Shown here: piece by piece, positions 51,193-60,202 of the stretch
How the letters are laid out: each line of letters begins with the position of its first letter
Position numbering within the stretch: position 1 is the first letter of the stretch
Origin: Amycolatopsis umgeniensis
Lineage (GTDB): Bacteria > Actinomycetota > Actinomycetes > Mycobacteriales > Pseudonocardiaceae
Direction: 5' to 3'
Assembly (NCBI RefSeq): GCF_014205155.1
Contig: NZ_JACHMX010000001.1
Span: 4,836,001-4,900,000, forward strand
DNA length: 64,000 nt
Program-made: the position numbers and the translations under genes
Notes under the pieces: generated by a model
Seen by the model: only the letters and a program-made list of their open reading frames with translations
What the model was told of the DNA's origin: nothing
Database searches by the model: none

Positions 51193-53874
51193 GTGTCGGA
51201 AGAGCCGCGCCGTCCTCGGCACGCAGCGCCGGATGACGCCAAGTCCGGCCAGGAGGCGGAGCCCGCTTCTTGGACGCCGCCCGCACCGGTCCGCTGGGAA
51301 ACGCCCGAACCGTCCATTTCCGGCAGGCTCGACTTCCCCGAGCCGCCGAAGCCGAACTCCGCGCCGAAGCCCGAGACCGACGCCGAGCGCACGATCTTCC
51401 ACGCGCCGGTCCAGCGTCCGCAGACCCCGCCGCGCGGCCAGCAGCGGCCGATCCCCGGCGCCGAAGATCCGACGCGTCCGCCGGGCGAGATGGCCCCGGT
51501 TAGCCCGCAGACCCAGGTCGTCCGCCCAGCGTGGCAGGCCCCCGCCGACGCGCCGCAGCCGACCAGCGTCCTCTCCTCGCCCACCCCGGAGACGCAGAGC
51601 ATCATGCCGCCGGCGCCGCGCGTCGACAGCGGTCCCGGTGTGCTCCCGGACCCGGGCACGGAAAGCGTCCTCCCCGAACGGTCCAGCGAGAGCCGGGGAA
51701 CCGGCACCGGCACGGGAACCGGTTCGGGCAGCCGGGGGACAGGCACCGGCACCGGAACGGGGTCGTTCCCCGGCACCGCGCGCCGGACGTCGTCACGCAC
51801 CTCCCGCCGCGGCCGTCTGGGCGCCGGGCTCGTCGACGTCCCGCAGGTCCCGTATCGCGACCCGGCGTCCGCCGTCCTCGACAACCCGATGGTGTCCGAG
51901 GAGAAACGCTTCTGCGGCAACTGCAGCGCCAAGGTCGGCCGCGGCAAGGACGGCGAAGCCGGTTCTCCCGAGGGCAACTGCGAGAAGTGCGGGAACCCGT
52001 TCTCCTTCGTCCCGAAGCTGCGGCCGAACGAGATCGTCGGCGGCCAGTACGAGGTGCTCGGCGCGCTCGCGTACGGCGGGCTCGGCTGGATCTACCTCGC
52101 ACAGGACCACAACGTCAGCGACCGCTGGGTGGTGCTCAAGGGCCTGATCGACACCGGTGACGCCACCGCGATGGCGGCCGCCGCCAACGAGCAGCGGTTC
52201 CTCGCCGAGGTCGAGCACCCCAACATCGTCAAGATCCACAACTTCGTACAGCATCCGGACGGCGACACCGGCAACTCCGTCGGCTACATCGTCATGGAGT
52301 ACGTCGGCGGCCAGTCGCTGCGCCAGCTCGCGCTCGCGCACCATCGCGAGACGAAGCGCCCGGAGCCGCTGCCGATCGGCCAGGTGATCGCCTACGGGCT
52401 CGAGATCCTGCCCGCCATGGGCTACCTTCACAGCCAGAACCTGCTGTACTGCGACCTCAAGCCCGACAACGTCATCCAGACCCACGAACAGCTCAAGCTG
52501 ATCGACCTCGGCGCGGTCCGCCGCATCGACGACTACGAGAGCCCGCTGTTCTTCACCACCGGCTACAGCGCGCCGGAGCTGGCGACCCACGGCGCTTCGG
52601 TGGCGTCGGATCTGTACACGGTCGGCCGGACGCTCGCCGTCCTCAGCTTCGAGTTCTCCGGATACACCAGCAAGTACAAGGCGACCCTGCCCGGCCCGGA
52701 CGTCGTCCCGCTGTTCGCGCTCTTCGGTTCGTACTACCGCTTCTTGAGGCGCGCGACGCACACCGACCCGGATCGCCGGTTCATCGCGGCCGAGGAGATG
52801 GGCGACCAGCTGACCGGCGTGCTCCGCGAGATCATGGCGCTGGGCACCGGGAAACCGCGTCCGGGTGCTTCGACCGTCTTCGGCCCGGAGACCCGCACGT
52901 TCGGCGTCGACCTGGTCGTCCCGGAGCACGGCGGGAGCGTGCCGCTGCCGGATCCGGGCGAGGTGGTCTCGGGCCTGCCGATCCCGCAGGTCGACACGGA
53001 CGACCCGGCGGCGGGCATGCTCGCGTCGACCGTCGCACTCGACCCGGCCGGCGCGATCGAGTCGTTGGCCGGAGCGCCGCGCGAGTCCATCGAGGTCCGG
53101 TTGCGCATCGTCCGCGCCCGGATCGAGCTCGGTGAGCTGGTCGAGGCGCAGCGGCAGCTGCAGGCCGCGCAGTACCTCGCGATCAAGGCCGGTTTCCCGC
53201 ACGACTGGCGGATCGACTGGTACCGCGGCCTGATCGAGCTCGCGGGCGGCCGGTCCCGCGTCGCGCACGTCGCGTTCGAAGCGGTGTACGACGACTTGCC
53301 CGGCGAAATCGCCCCGAAGCTGGCCTTGGCCGTCAGCGCGGAGGGTGTCGGGGACTACTTCGGCGCCGCGCGCTACTACGAGCTGGTGTGGCGGACGGAC
53401 CGGTCGTACGTCAGCGCCGCCTTCGGGCTCGCTCGCGTGTATCTCGCGCAGGGCGCCAGGGCCAGCGCGATCGAGGTGCTGGAGGCCGTCCCGGCGTCGT
53501 CCACGCACTACGTCGCCGCGCAGGTGGCCGCGATCAAGATCAAGACCAGGATCAACGGCGGCGGCAAGGATCCGGTGCAGGTGTCCGAGCGGGATCTCGT
53601 CGACGCCTCGACGCGGCTCGAGCGTTTGCAGCTCGACGCCGAACGCCGTACGCGCCTGTCGGCGGAGGTGCTCGAAGCGGCGCATGGCTGGCTCAACTCG
53701 CAGAACCGGCCGACGCCGGGCGCGAAGGTGCTGGGGTGTGCGCTGGACGAGCGAGATCTGCGATTCGGGCTCGAACGCTGCTACCGGACGCTCGCCCGCC
53801 TGGCCGGAACCGTCGACCAGCGCGTCGAACTCGTCGACAAGGCCAACGCGATCCGCCCCAGGACGCTCACCTAG
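51193..53874 (+). CDS. pknG: Serine/threonine protein kinase PknG
   Basis: An 893-residue kinase. The N-terminal 230 residues are Pro-rich and include a Gly/Thr tandem repeat (residues about 165-195). A rubredoxin-like domain has CGNC (near 240) and CEKC (near 263). The kinase domain starts at about 275 (VLGALAYGGLGWIYLAQD), with YCDLKPDNVIQ (near 419) and IDLGAV in place of DFG. A TPR domain makes up the C-terminus (LRIVRARIELGELVEAQRQL; FGLARVYLAQGARASAIEVL). PknG controls 2-oxoglutarate dehydrogenase via GarA/OdhI and responds to GlnH/GlnX. GTG at 51193 follows GGGAGG. About 140 residues longer than mycobacterial PknG. Confidence 0.95.
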   Translation: MSEEPRRPRHAAPDDAKSGQEAEPASWTPPAPVRWETPEPSISGRLDFPEPPKPNSAPKPETDAERTIFHAPVQRPQTPPRGQQRPIPGAEDPTRPPGEMAPVSPQTQVVRPAWQAPADAPQPTSVLSSPTPETQSIMPPAPRVDSGPGVLPDPGTESVLPERSSESRGTGTGTGTGSGSRGTGTGTGTGSFPGTARRTSSRTSRRGRLGAGLVDVPQVPYRDPASAVLDNPMVSEEKRFCGNCSAKVGRGKDGEAGSPEGNCEKCGNPFSFVPKLRPNEIVGGQYEVLGALAYGGLGWIYLAQDHNVSDRWVVLKGLIDTGDATAMAAAANEQRFLAEVEHPNIVKIHNFVQHPDGDTGNSVGYIVMEYVGGQSLRQLALAHHRETKRPEPLPIGQVIAYGLEILPAMGYLHSQNLLYCDLKPDNVIQTHEQLKLIDLGAVRRIDDYESPLFFTTGYSAPELATHGASVASDLYTVGRTLAVLSFEFSGYTSKYKATLPGPDVVPLFALFGSYYRFLRRATHTDPDRRFIAAEEMGDQLTGVLREIMALGTGKPRPGASTVFGPETRTFGVDLVVPEHGGSVPLPDPGEVVSGLPIPQVDTDDPAAGMLASTVALDPAGAIESLAGAPRESIEVRLRIVRARIELGELVEAQRQLQAAQYLAIKAGFPHDWRIDWYRGLIELAGGRSRVAHVAFEAVYDDLPGEIAPKLALAVSAEGVGDYFGAARYYELVWRTDRSYVSAAFGLARVYLAQGARASAIEVLEAVPASSTHYVAAQVAAIKIKTRINGGGKDPVQVSERDLVDASTRLERLQLDAERRTRLSAEVLEAAHGWLNSQNRPTPGAKVLGCALDERDLRFGLERCYRTLARLAGTVDQRVELVDKANAIRPRTLT

Positions 53875-53878
53875 GCGC

Positions 53879-54463
53879 TCACGGGTTGATGTCCCATTCG
53901 CGTTCGCGCTGGGCCTTCTCGTGTGCGGCGGCGAGCTTCTGCAGGGCCTCGGGATCCCCGTGGTTGCTGAAGTGCTCGAACTCGACCTGCACGAACAACG
54001 CCCGCGCGCGCAGCGCGACAGGGCCGTCTTCGGCGTCGAGACGCCCATCGGCGCTCACGTAGATCTTCCGGCCGGCGACGCCGTCCAGTTTCGCGGCGAT
54101 GTAGAGCGTCGAGCCGACCGGGACCGGCCGCAGGAAGTCCGTCTCCAGCTTTCCGGTGACGGCGGGACGGCGCAGCAGGTTGCCGACGGTCGCGCCGAGC
54201 GCCTCGTCGAAGGCGCAAGCCAGCAGGCCGCCGTGGGCGAGGCCGGGCGCACCCTGGTGGGCGGAGGTGACGGTGAACTTGGAGTACACCGTCGTCCCTT
54301 CGCCCACCGTCGAGTGCAGGTGGAGCCCGGCCTCGATCTCGTCACCGCATCCGAAGCATTCATCGAAGTGGATGCCCAGATGACTGCCCGGTTGCGGAGC
54401 TTTCGGGTGGACGGTCGCCGGTTCGACTTCGACCGGCGGCCACGGCTGCGAGATACGGCTCAT
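53879..54463 (-). CDS. PaaI-like hot-dog thioesterase
   Basis: A 194-residue protein with a PaaI-type hot-dog domain: ECFGCGDEIEAGLHLHS, then QGAPGLAHGGLLACAFDEALG (the HGG motif with Asp/Glu base) and KLETDFLRPVPVGSTLYI. The C-terminal helix LQKLAAAHEKAQRERE is extra. Probably hydrolyses an acyl-CoA. It is convergent with pknG with four bases between stops. Confidence 0.88.
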   Translation of the reverse strand: MSRISQPWPPVEVEPATVHPKAPQPGSHLGIHFDECFGCGDEIEAGLHLHSTVGEGTTVYSKFTVTSAHQGAPGLAHGGLLACAFDEALGATVGNLLRRPAVTGKLETDFLRPVPVGSTLYIAAKLDGVAGRKIYVSADGRLDAEDGPVALRARALFVQVEFEHFSNHGDPEALQKLAAAHEKAQREREWDINP

Positions 54464-54472
54464 GGCAAGACG

Positions 54473-55888
54473 TTAACTCGCCGGTAGCTCCGAGGCGCCG
54501 CCGGGAGTGGCCGGTTCCGGCTTCTTGCGCCGTGCGATCCGCGAGTTCACGATGCCGCGCAGCGAAACCCCGGCCGTCTCCGGCAGCAGCAGGATCGGGA
54601 TGGCCGCGATCGCCGCCGCGCCCATCAGGTAGTACGCGGGCCACAGGTTGTCGCCGGTGTTCTTCACCAGGCTGCCGATGATGTACGACGCCGTCCCGCC
54701 GAAGAACGCGGTGGAAACGCTGTAACCGATGGAGAAACCGCCGTAGCGCTCCTGCGTCGGGAACATCGCCGGCAGCGTGGCCGCCAGCACGGCGAGGATC
54801 AGCACCAGCGGCACCGCGATCATCACCAGGCCGAGCATGAGCTGCCAGGCGTTCTGGTCGTCCGCGGCCGCGCCCATCAGCGAGAACGCCGGGATCGGCA
54901 ACACCAGGAAGCTCGCACAACTCGCGATCAGGATGGGTTTTCGCCCGATGCGGTCGGACAGTATGCCGACCGGCACGATCAAGATCAGCATCAGCGCGAT
55001 CGTCGCCAGGATGATCAGCAACGGCGTGTGCCCGCTGAAGCCGACCACGTCCTTGAGATACGTCTCCAGGTACGTGATCACGATGTAGTCGGCGACGTTC
55101 AGCATCACCACGATGCCGATCAGGTGCAGGATCGACGTCCAGTGCTTCTTGAGCAGCGCCTTCAGCGGCGACTTCTCGACCTGATCCTTCTTCTCGATCT
55201 CCTGGAACAGCGGGGTGTCTTCCAGCTTGTTCCGCAGGTAGAGACCGACGATGCCGAGCGGACCGGCGATCAGGAACGGCAGACGCCAGCCCCATTCGCG
55301 CATCGCCTCGTCGCCGAGGACGACGGTGAAGATCGTGACGAAGCCGGCGCCCATCGCGAAACCGACGAGCGTGCCGAATTCCAGCCAGCTGCCCCAGAAA
55401 CCCCGGCGCCGGGCCGGCGCGTACTCGGCGATGAACGTCGCCGCGCCGCCGTACTCACCGCCCGCCGAGAAACCTTGAATGGTCCGCAGCAGGATCAAGA
55501 GGACCGCCGCGGCCGGACCGATCGTCGCGTAGGACGGCAACAGGCCGATGATGAACGTCGAGCCCGACATAAGGATGATCGTCAGCGCGAGTACCTTCTG
55601 GCGCCCGATCTTGTCCCCCAGCGGACCGAACACGAAGCTGCCGAACGGCCGCACGATGAAGGTGATCGCCAGGACCGCGAAGGTCGCCAGCGCGCCTTCG
55701 GAAGTGCTGGAAGCGTTGAAGAAAACCTGCCCGAGAATGGCGGGCATGAAGCCGAAAACACCGAAGTCGTACCACTCGATGCAGTTACCCATCGCCGCTC
55801 CGGCGACGGCCTTTCTGATCTGCTCAGGTGGGGCCTCCGCGGGTTCCCCTTTTTCCTGATGTGACGCGCTCAGCGCCTCTTCGGCCAT
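54473..55888 (-). CDS. MFS transporter of the metabolite:H+ symporter (MHS) family
   Basis: A 471-residue protein with 12 membrane segments. GNCIEWYDFGVFGFMPAILG, GSFVFGPLGDKIGRQKVLAL and GFSAGGEYGGAATFIAEYAP are the marks of MHS carriers such as ProP, which import proline, betaine or dicarboxylates with protons. ATG at 55888 follows GGGAGG. Ten bases separate it from the thioesterase, which may share its mRNA. Substrate not predictable. Confidence 0.9.
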   Translation of the reverse strand: MAEEALSASHQEKGEPAEAPPEQIRKAVAGAAMGNCIEWYDFGVFGFMPAILGQVFFNASSTSEGALATFAVLAITFIVRPFGSFVFGPLGDKIGRQKVLALTIILMSGSTFIIGLLPSYATIGPAAAVLLILLRTIQGFSAGGEYGGAATFIAEYAPARRRGFWGSWLEFGTLVGFAMGAGFVTIFTVVLGDEAMREWGWRLPFLIAGPLGIVGLYLRNKLEDTPLFQEIEKKDQVEKSPLKALLKKHWTSILHLIGIVVMLNVADYIVITYLETYLKDVVGFSGHTPLLIILATIALMLILIVPVGILSDRIGRKPILIASCASFLVLPIPAFSLMGAAADDQNAWQLMLGLVMIAVPLVLILAVLAATLPAMFPTQERYGGFSIGYSVSTAFFGGTASYIIGSLVKNTGDNLWPAYYLMGAAAIAAIPILLLPETAGVSLRGIVNSRIARRKKPEPATPGGASELPAS

Positions 55889-56087
55889 GGGTTTGACCTC
55901 CCGACCCACCCGTTTACTTACCCATCGACGAGGGTTTGTTCCCTCGACCGTAGGTGTTCAAACGTCCGGGTTCAGCGATTCGGGCCGATCGCACCCCTGC
56001 CGTTCCCCCAAACCGGTGACGAACCACCAGGTGAACCCGATCTCGGAGAATTTCCGACTACTTTGGGTGACTTCTCGGATTTAGGAC

Positions 56088-56546
56088 TTACCGGACACCG
56101 TCGGTGGTCTTGCCCGGTGCCGGCGGCTCCACATTCGACGGCTTCGTCGCGGTGGGAACACGCGGGGGAACGGCGGTCGTCGTCCGGCCGGGCTGCGAGG
56201 TCTTGGGGGTCGAGCGGGTCTGGCTCGGCCTCGCGGACGGCTCCCGAGGACTGACTTCCGCGGGGGGAGCCACCTCGGAAGGGGCGGGCGTGACCGGCGC
56301 CGGGGAGATGGTGGACAGTCCGGGCCCGGCGGGCTGCACCGGAGCCGTTCCCTCGCCGCCGCGGCCACCGACGGCGACCGCGCCGAACACGATCACCGCG
56401 GCCGTCGCCAGCGAACTGCCCGCCACCGCCAGCCGCTTGCGCCGTCGGCGGATCCGGCCACCCCGCTCGATGATGTCCGCCGCCCGGATGCCGAGCGGTG
56501 GCCCGCTCACCTCGTGCGAAAGCACGCTCTTGATGTCCTCGTCCAT
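56088..56546 (-). CDS. Single-TM protein cotranscribed with sigma factor, possible anti-sigma partner
   Basis: A 152-residue protein. Residues 1-40 are cytoplasmic (MDEDIKSVLSHEV; DIIERGGRIRRRRKRLAV), then one TM segment (about 42-62) and an outside Pro/Thr/Ser-rich tail of 85 residues. It starts four bases after the sigma-factor stop. Small TM proteins in this place can hold the sigma factor, but the cytoplasmic part has no zinc-binding anti-sigma motif, so this is only a suggestion. Confidence 0.65.
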   Translation of the reverse strand: MDEDIKSVLSHEVSGPPLGIRAADIIERGGRIRRRRKRLAVAGSSLATAAVIVFGAVAVGGRGGEGTAPVQPAGPGLSTISPAPVTPAPSEVAPPAEVSPREPSARPSQTRSTPKTSQPGRTTTAVPPRVPTATKPSNVEPPAPGKTTDGVR

Positions 56547-56550
56547 TTCC

Positions 56551-57108
56551 TCACCTCCCATCGCCGTGCGCTCCGCTCAAGGTCAGTTCACTGAAATGCG
56601 GTCCGAGCCGCTTGCGCAGGGTCGCCAGACCCCGCGCGCTCTGGCTCTTCACGTTGCCGGTGCTGCAGCCCAGCGCCGCGGCCGTCTCCTCGACGCTGAG
56701 ATCTTCGAAGTAACGCAGTACCAGTACCGCCCGCTGCTTCGGGGCGATACCGGACAGAGCATGCCTGACCAGCATCTCCTGCTCCGTCCCGTTCGCTTCG
56801 CTCGGGACTTCCGGGAGGGCGTCGGTGAGCTTCTCCCGTTTGCGCCAGACGCGCCGATGCTCGGAGAGGAACGTCCGCAGCACGATCTTGCGCGCGTAGC
56901 CGTCGAGCGCGTCGTGCCGGGAGAGCTTCGGCCAAGCCAGGTACAGCTTCAGCAGCGCGGCCTGGGTGATGTCCTCCGCCTGATGCCAGTCCCCGCACAG
57001 GAGGTACGCGGTGGCGCGCAGGCTGTGCGCGCGCTCGCCGAAGTACCGGGCGAACTCACCGTCCCACGGCGAGCCCGTCCCGGTCTTCGACGAGCGGCTC
57101 AACGACAC
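56551..57108 (-). CDS. ECF sigma factor, SigE family of actinomycetes
   Basis: A 185-residue group IV sigma factor. Region 2 is RATAYLLCGDWHQAEDITQAALLKLYLAWPKL and region 4 is LSGIAPKQRAVLVLRYFEDLSVEETAAALGCSTGNVKSQSARG. It matches the SigE-like ECF group of small actinobacterial sigma factors. GTG at 57108 abuts the stop of the preceding small secreted-protein gene, so the three genes 57414-56088 are one operon. Confidence 0.93.
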   Translation of the reverse strand: MSLSRSSKTGTGSPWDGEFARYFGERAHSLRATAYLLCGDWHQAEDITQAALLKLYLAWPKLSRHDALDGYARKIVLRTFLSEHRRVWRKREKLTDALPEVPSEANGTEQEMLVRHALSGIAPKQRAVLVLRYFEDLSVEETAAALGCSTGNVKSQSARGLATLRKRLGPHFSELTLSGAHGDGR

Positions 57109-57414
57109 CTAGTTACCGGCTCCTTCGACGATCGCGGGGAGGTTCAGGTCCCCGGTCGGCCCGGCCGGGACGGCCTTGGGCACGCGGTGCTGGCCCGGCT
57201 TTTCGACGGCGGGGGTCTTCTGGGCGGGCTGCGGCGCGGCGGTGGTGGCCCGGGTCGGCTCGGCCGGCTTCGCGGTGGTGGGGGCCGGGGCCGGAGCCTG
57301 AGTGGCCGTCGGCGACGGGGCGCTCTGGTCGGCCGACGCCAGCGACGTGGTCGCGAAGGCGGCGCCGCCCGCGAGCAGCAGCGCGCCGAGGGAAAGAGCG
57401 ATACGAGTACGCAA
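57109..57414 (-). CDS. Small secreted Pro/Ala/Thr-rich protein
   Basis: A 101-residue protein: signal peptide (TTG start, then RTRIALSLGALLLAGGAAFATTSLASA) and a low-complexity tail ending DLNLPAIVEGAGN. TTG at 57414 has GAGGAG six bases before; a longer ATG start at 57444 has no site. Its stop abuts the sigma-factor start. Unknown; perhaps a cell-wall or signal protein controlled with the sigma factor. Confidence 0.65.
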   Translation of the reverse strand: MRTRIALSLGALLLAGGAAFATTSLASADQSAPSPTATQAPAPAPTTAKPAEPTRATTAAPQPAQKTPAVEKPGQHRVPKAVPAGPTGDLNLPAIVEGAGN

Positions 57415-57528
57415 GGGTGTCTCCTCGATCCGGGCGCCGCTCATTGGCCGCGGCGCCTCACGTCGTTAGACATGCGCCTCGCCCGCCCATCGGTTGCATC
57501 GAGTTTTCCCGGATTCCGACGCACGAAC

Positions 57529-57555
57529 GGCCGGAGACCGCAGGGGTCTCCGGCC
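57529..57555 (-). terminator. Terminator of the L,D-transpeptidase gene
   Basis: GGCCGGAGACC and GGTCTCCGGCC form a perfect 11-bp stem with a five-base loop, 21 bases after the transpeptidase stop on the minus strand. Confidence 0.75.
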
Positions 57556-57576
57556 GCCCGGTTCCACGGAAGTACT

Positions 57577-58785
57577 TCAGCTCGCGAGAGCGGAAAGCTT
57601 GGACCACTCGGCCCAGTCGTAAGTCCAGTCGCTGTAGTCACGCGCCCGGTTGATCTTCACCGTGCTGCCCTCGATCTCGACGGGGTCGCCCACGAGCGCG
57701 CCCGCCATGTACTCCTTGGCGTTCACCGGAGCGAGGTTCACACAGCCGTGCGAGATGTTCTTCTTGCCCTGAGCCCAGATCGAGGGCCCGTAGCCGTGGA
57801 TGAACTCGCCGTTGGTCGAGAACCGCACCGCGGACGGCACGACGATGTTCTCGTAGTTGTAGCGCTCGTTGGTCATCGAGTACGTGTCGTGCTTGGACAT
57901 CACCACGTGCGTGCCGCTCGGGGTGACCCGGCCCTGATCGGCGTCGAGGCCGTAGCTGGCCGCGTAGTCCGCGATCTGCTGACCGTCACGGATCACCAGG
58001 AGCCGGTGGGTCTGGGTGTTGCCCTTGACGATCTGCGAACGCCCGATCGTGAAGCTCGCCGAGCGGTCTTCCTTGCCGTACACGCCGTCGCCGATCTTGA
58101 CGCCGTAGATCTTGGCGTTGAACTTCACCGTGGTGCCGGGCTGCCAGTAGGCCTTCGGCCGCCAGTGCACCGAAGTGTCGTCGTGGACCCAGGCCCACGA
58201 GCCCTCGGTCTTCGGCGTCGTCTCGACCGACAGCGCCTTCTCGACTGAGGCCTTGTCGGTGACCTTGCTCGGGAAGGTCAGCGTGATCGGCATGGCGATG
58301 CCGTACGTCTGCCCGTCGAACACGTTGATGTTCGCGCCCACCTGCTTGCGCGGCTTGACCGTGGTGAAGGCCCCGCCGACCTCGACGGGTTTGCCGTCGG
58401 TGCCGGTGGCCTTGCCGGACCACGTGTAGGCCTTGCCGTAGCCGAGCTGTTCGGTGGTGGACCAGCTCTTCTTGTCTTCGGACGGCTGGCCCGCGACCTG
58501 CTTGCCCTCCGGGTTGGTCAGGACGACCTGGTCGAGCGTGCCGTCGGCGACGCTGACCCTGATGGGCTGGCCCGGCGCGACTTCCTGCGCGCCCGCGGCC
58601 GGCTCGTACGTCAATTTGGCGGGCGCGGCCGCCTTCCCGCCGGTCTCGCTGCTGACCGGGCCGCCGCCGTCGGGCCCGCTGGCCGACACGGTCGGCTCGC
58701 TGCTGCACGCCCCCAGCGTCAGAACGGCCACCAGCCCCAGTGCCGCGATCGCCGCACGGCGGCGGGCGGATTCAGTGAACCTCAA
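57577..58785 (-). CDS. L,D-transpeptidase lipoprotein
   Basis: A 402-residue cell-wall enzyme making 3-3 cross-links in peptidoglycan. The signal ends LTLGAC, so it is lipid-anchored. Two Ig-like domains follow (residues about 48-135 and 140-260), then the YkuD catalytic domain with FIHGYGPSIWAQGKKNISHG and CVNL: the His and catalytic Cys are in place. The arrangement matches mycobacterial LdtMt2. TTG at 58785 with AAAGGGGA just before is chosen; ATG at 58818 would spoil the signal peptide. Target of some carbapenems, by family. Confidence 0.92.
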   Translation of the reverse strand: MRFTESARRRAAIAALGLVAVLTLGACSSEPTVSASGPDGGGPVSSETGGKAAAPAKLTYEPAAGAQEVAPGQPIRVSVADGTLDQVVLTNPEGKQVAGQPSEDKKSWSTTEQLGYGKAYTWSGKATGTDGKPVEVGGAFTTVKPRKQVGANINVFDGQTYGIAMPITLTFPSKVTDKASVEKALSVETTPKTEGSWAWVHDDTSVHWRPKAYWQPGTTVKFNAKIYGVKIGDGVYGKEDRSASFTIGRSQIVKGNTQTHRLLVIRDGQQIADYAASYGLDADQGRVTPSGTHVVMSKHDTYSMTNERYNYENIVVPSAVRFSTNGEFIHGYGPSIWAQGKKNISHGCVNLAPVNAKEYMAGALVGDPVEIEGSTVKINRARDYSDWTYDWAEWSKLSALAS

Positions 58786-59238
58786 AGCTTCCCCTTTGCT
58801 CCCCTGTACACCGACCATGACGTCCGGACCGCCCCTGAAGTTGATCCCATCGAGAGTGATGCGGGTCACAATCGGGTGATCATAGTTCACGATCGGGGCA
58901 TGGCCGACTTCGGTCCGTGTCCGGCGATGAGCTGAGGTCGGCGTGCGGCGACAGGGTAGCGAGAGGGTCCGACAGAACGCGGACCGGTATACGACGTTCC
59001 GGTGACCTTGGTACTCGGGGGTGCCCAGAGTCCGATCACGGGCTTCAAATATGGCCAGATCCCGGTACTCTGCCATCAGGCCGTCGTTTTGCGTGTTCGT
59101 GGCTTCACACTCGCGGAACTTCTGACGCGAGCCATGAGCCGGTGACGCGCTCTTCGCTCGACTCGTTGGAACCGCCCGGGACGGTCTGGGTGTCGCTTCG
59201 GAGGCACTCGAAGCGGATGTGCAACGAGGAGTACAGCG
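58786..59238. other. Divergent regulatory region of L,D-transpeptidase and cold-shock gene 3
   Basis: Some 450 bases without a supported gene. The left part holds the promoter of the transpeptidase, the right part the long leader of the cold-shock gene, with the shared element at 59087-59120 and GAGGAG at 59226-59231. Confidence 0.5.
59087..59120 (+). promoter_or_regulatory. Shared 5'-UTR element of cold-shock gene 3
   Basis: Ends TTCACACTCGCGGAACT, 15 of 17 bases identical to the element upstream of cold-shock gene 2 (37951-37967), with a similar T-rich and GTGTTCGTG start. Located 119 bases before the start codon, in the probable leader. Confidence 0.5.
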
Positions 59239-59442
59239 GTGGCGCAAGGCACTGTGAAGTGGTTCAACGCGGAGAAGGGCTTCGGCTTCATCGCGCAGGA
59301 TGGCGGCGAGGGCGACGTCTTCGTTCACTACTCGGAAATCGAGGGTCGCGGTTTCCGCACTCTCGAGGAGAATCAGCGAGTGGAGTTCGAAGTCGGTCAG
59401 GGTCAGAAGGGCCCGCAGGCCCAAAAGGTCCGCGCGATCTGA
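59239..59442 (+). CDS. Cold-shock protein (CspA family), copy 3
   Basis: A 67-residue OB-fold protein with KGFGFI and VFVHYSEI motifs, closest to copy 1 in its end ([13 protein letters not shown]). GTG at 59239 with GAGGAG eight bases before. A strong terminator with T-run follows 34 bases after the stop. Confidence 0.95.
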   Translation: MAQGTVKWFNAEKGFGFIAQDGGEGDVFVHYSEIEGRGFRTLEENQRVEFEVGQGQKGPQAQKVRAI

Positions 59443-59475
59443 GTCCGCCCATTCGGCGTTGCTCAGACTGATCAG

Positions 59476-59509
59476 AAAAGGCCCCCGGCGTTCTCGCCGG
59501 GGGCCTTTT
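59476..59509. terminator. Bidirectional terminator after cold-shock gene 3
   Basis: AAAAGGCCCCCGGCG and CGCCGGGGGCCTTTT form a 15-bp perfect stem with loop TTCT. A-run and T-run on both sides make it a classic terminator in both directions. Confidence 0.95.
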
Positions 59510-59562
59510 CTCTGCTTTGAAAGCTTCTTCGGTTGTGCTGTTCCGTTCCGGGGTCGACGGGG

Positions 59563-59982
59563 TCAGCGCGAAACGGGCTGCTCCCACGCGTCCGCGTCGA
59601 AGCGGAACTCGTCGGTGTGAGCTTCTTCGTGGCGGCGCTGCTGGGCCGAGTTGGCCTGCGACTCCCACGAGAGGCGCTCGAGGATCCATTCCTGCGCAAG
59701 CGCCTGCGGCGAAAGGTTGCGTTCCTGGGCGGCGTCCTTGAGCTGCTCCATGGCGATGAGGTTCATCCGCAGCTGGAACACCTGCGCTTCACCGAAGCGC
59801 TTGCCGGTGCCGGTGCTTTCCGGGTCGTTGTCCGGAGCGAGGGCACGAAGGTAGCTGGTGAGCTCCGTGTCTTCGACGACCGCTTCGGCCTCCTTGGTGG
59901 AGGAGTTGCGGTGACGACCGGGGTTGACCGGCTTCAAGTTCGTGCGGCTGCCGCTACGACGGCTCAAGGAAGGAAGGGGCAC
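59563..59982 (-). CDS. Small conserved protein, perhaps ribbon-helix-helix-like
   Basis: A 139-residue basic-then-acidic protein. The N-terminus SLSRRSGSRTNLKPVN is basic; FGEAQVFQLRMNLIAMEQLKDAAQERNLSPQALAQEWILERL has a beta-helix-helix look like CopG/MetJ DNA-binding proteins, which I cannot confirm. GTG at 59982 is chosen; TTG a few codons later and upstream starts are possible. Conserved among Pseudonocardiaceae as far as I can judge. Confidence 0.6.
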   Translation of the reverse strand: MPLPSLSRRSGSRTNLKPVNPGRHRNSSTKEAEAVVEDTELTSYLRALAPDNDPESTGTGKRFGEAQVFQLRMNLIAMEQLKDAAQERNLSPQALAQEWILERLSWESQANSAQQRRHEEAHTDEFRFDADAWEQPVSR

Positions 59983-60202
59983 CGGGCCACGATAACGGTT
60001 CGGTCTCGGCAAACCAACCACAGTGAGCCACGACACACCCAAAACTTTCCCCAAACGGCCCAACTGGACCCATTCAACTTCACCCCGTGATCACTAAACG
60101 CAATCAGCAAGGTGAAGGAGAACCATTCACGCCACAGAAGTTCGGGCACTCAACCGTCACCGGTGCGGGGCTGCCAACCGCCGCCGCACGGACCCTGGGG
60201 GC

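Noticed and set aside
51680..51765. CRISPR-like repeats
   Set aside because: The repetition is a Gly/Thr coding repeat in pknG without spacers; no CRISPR array was seen anywhere in the window.
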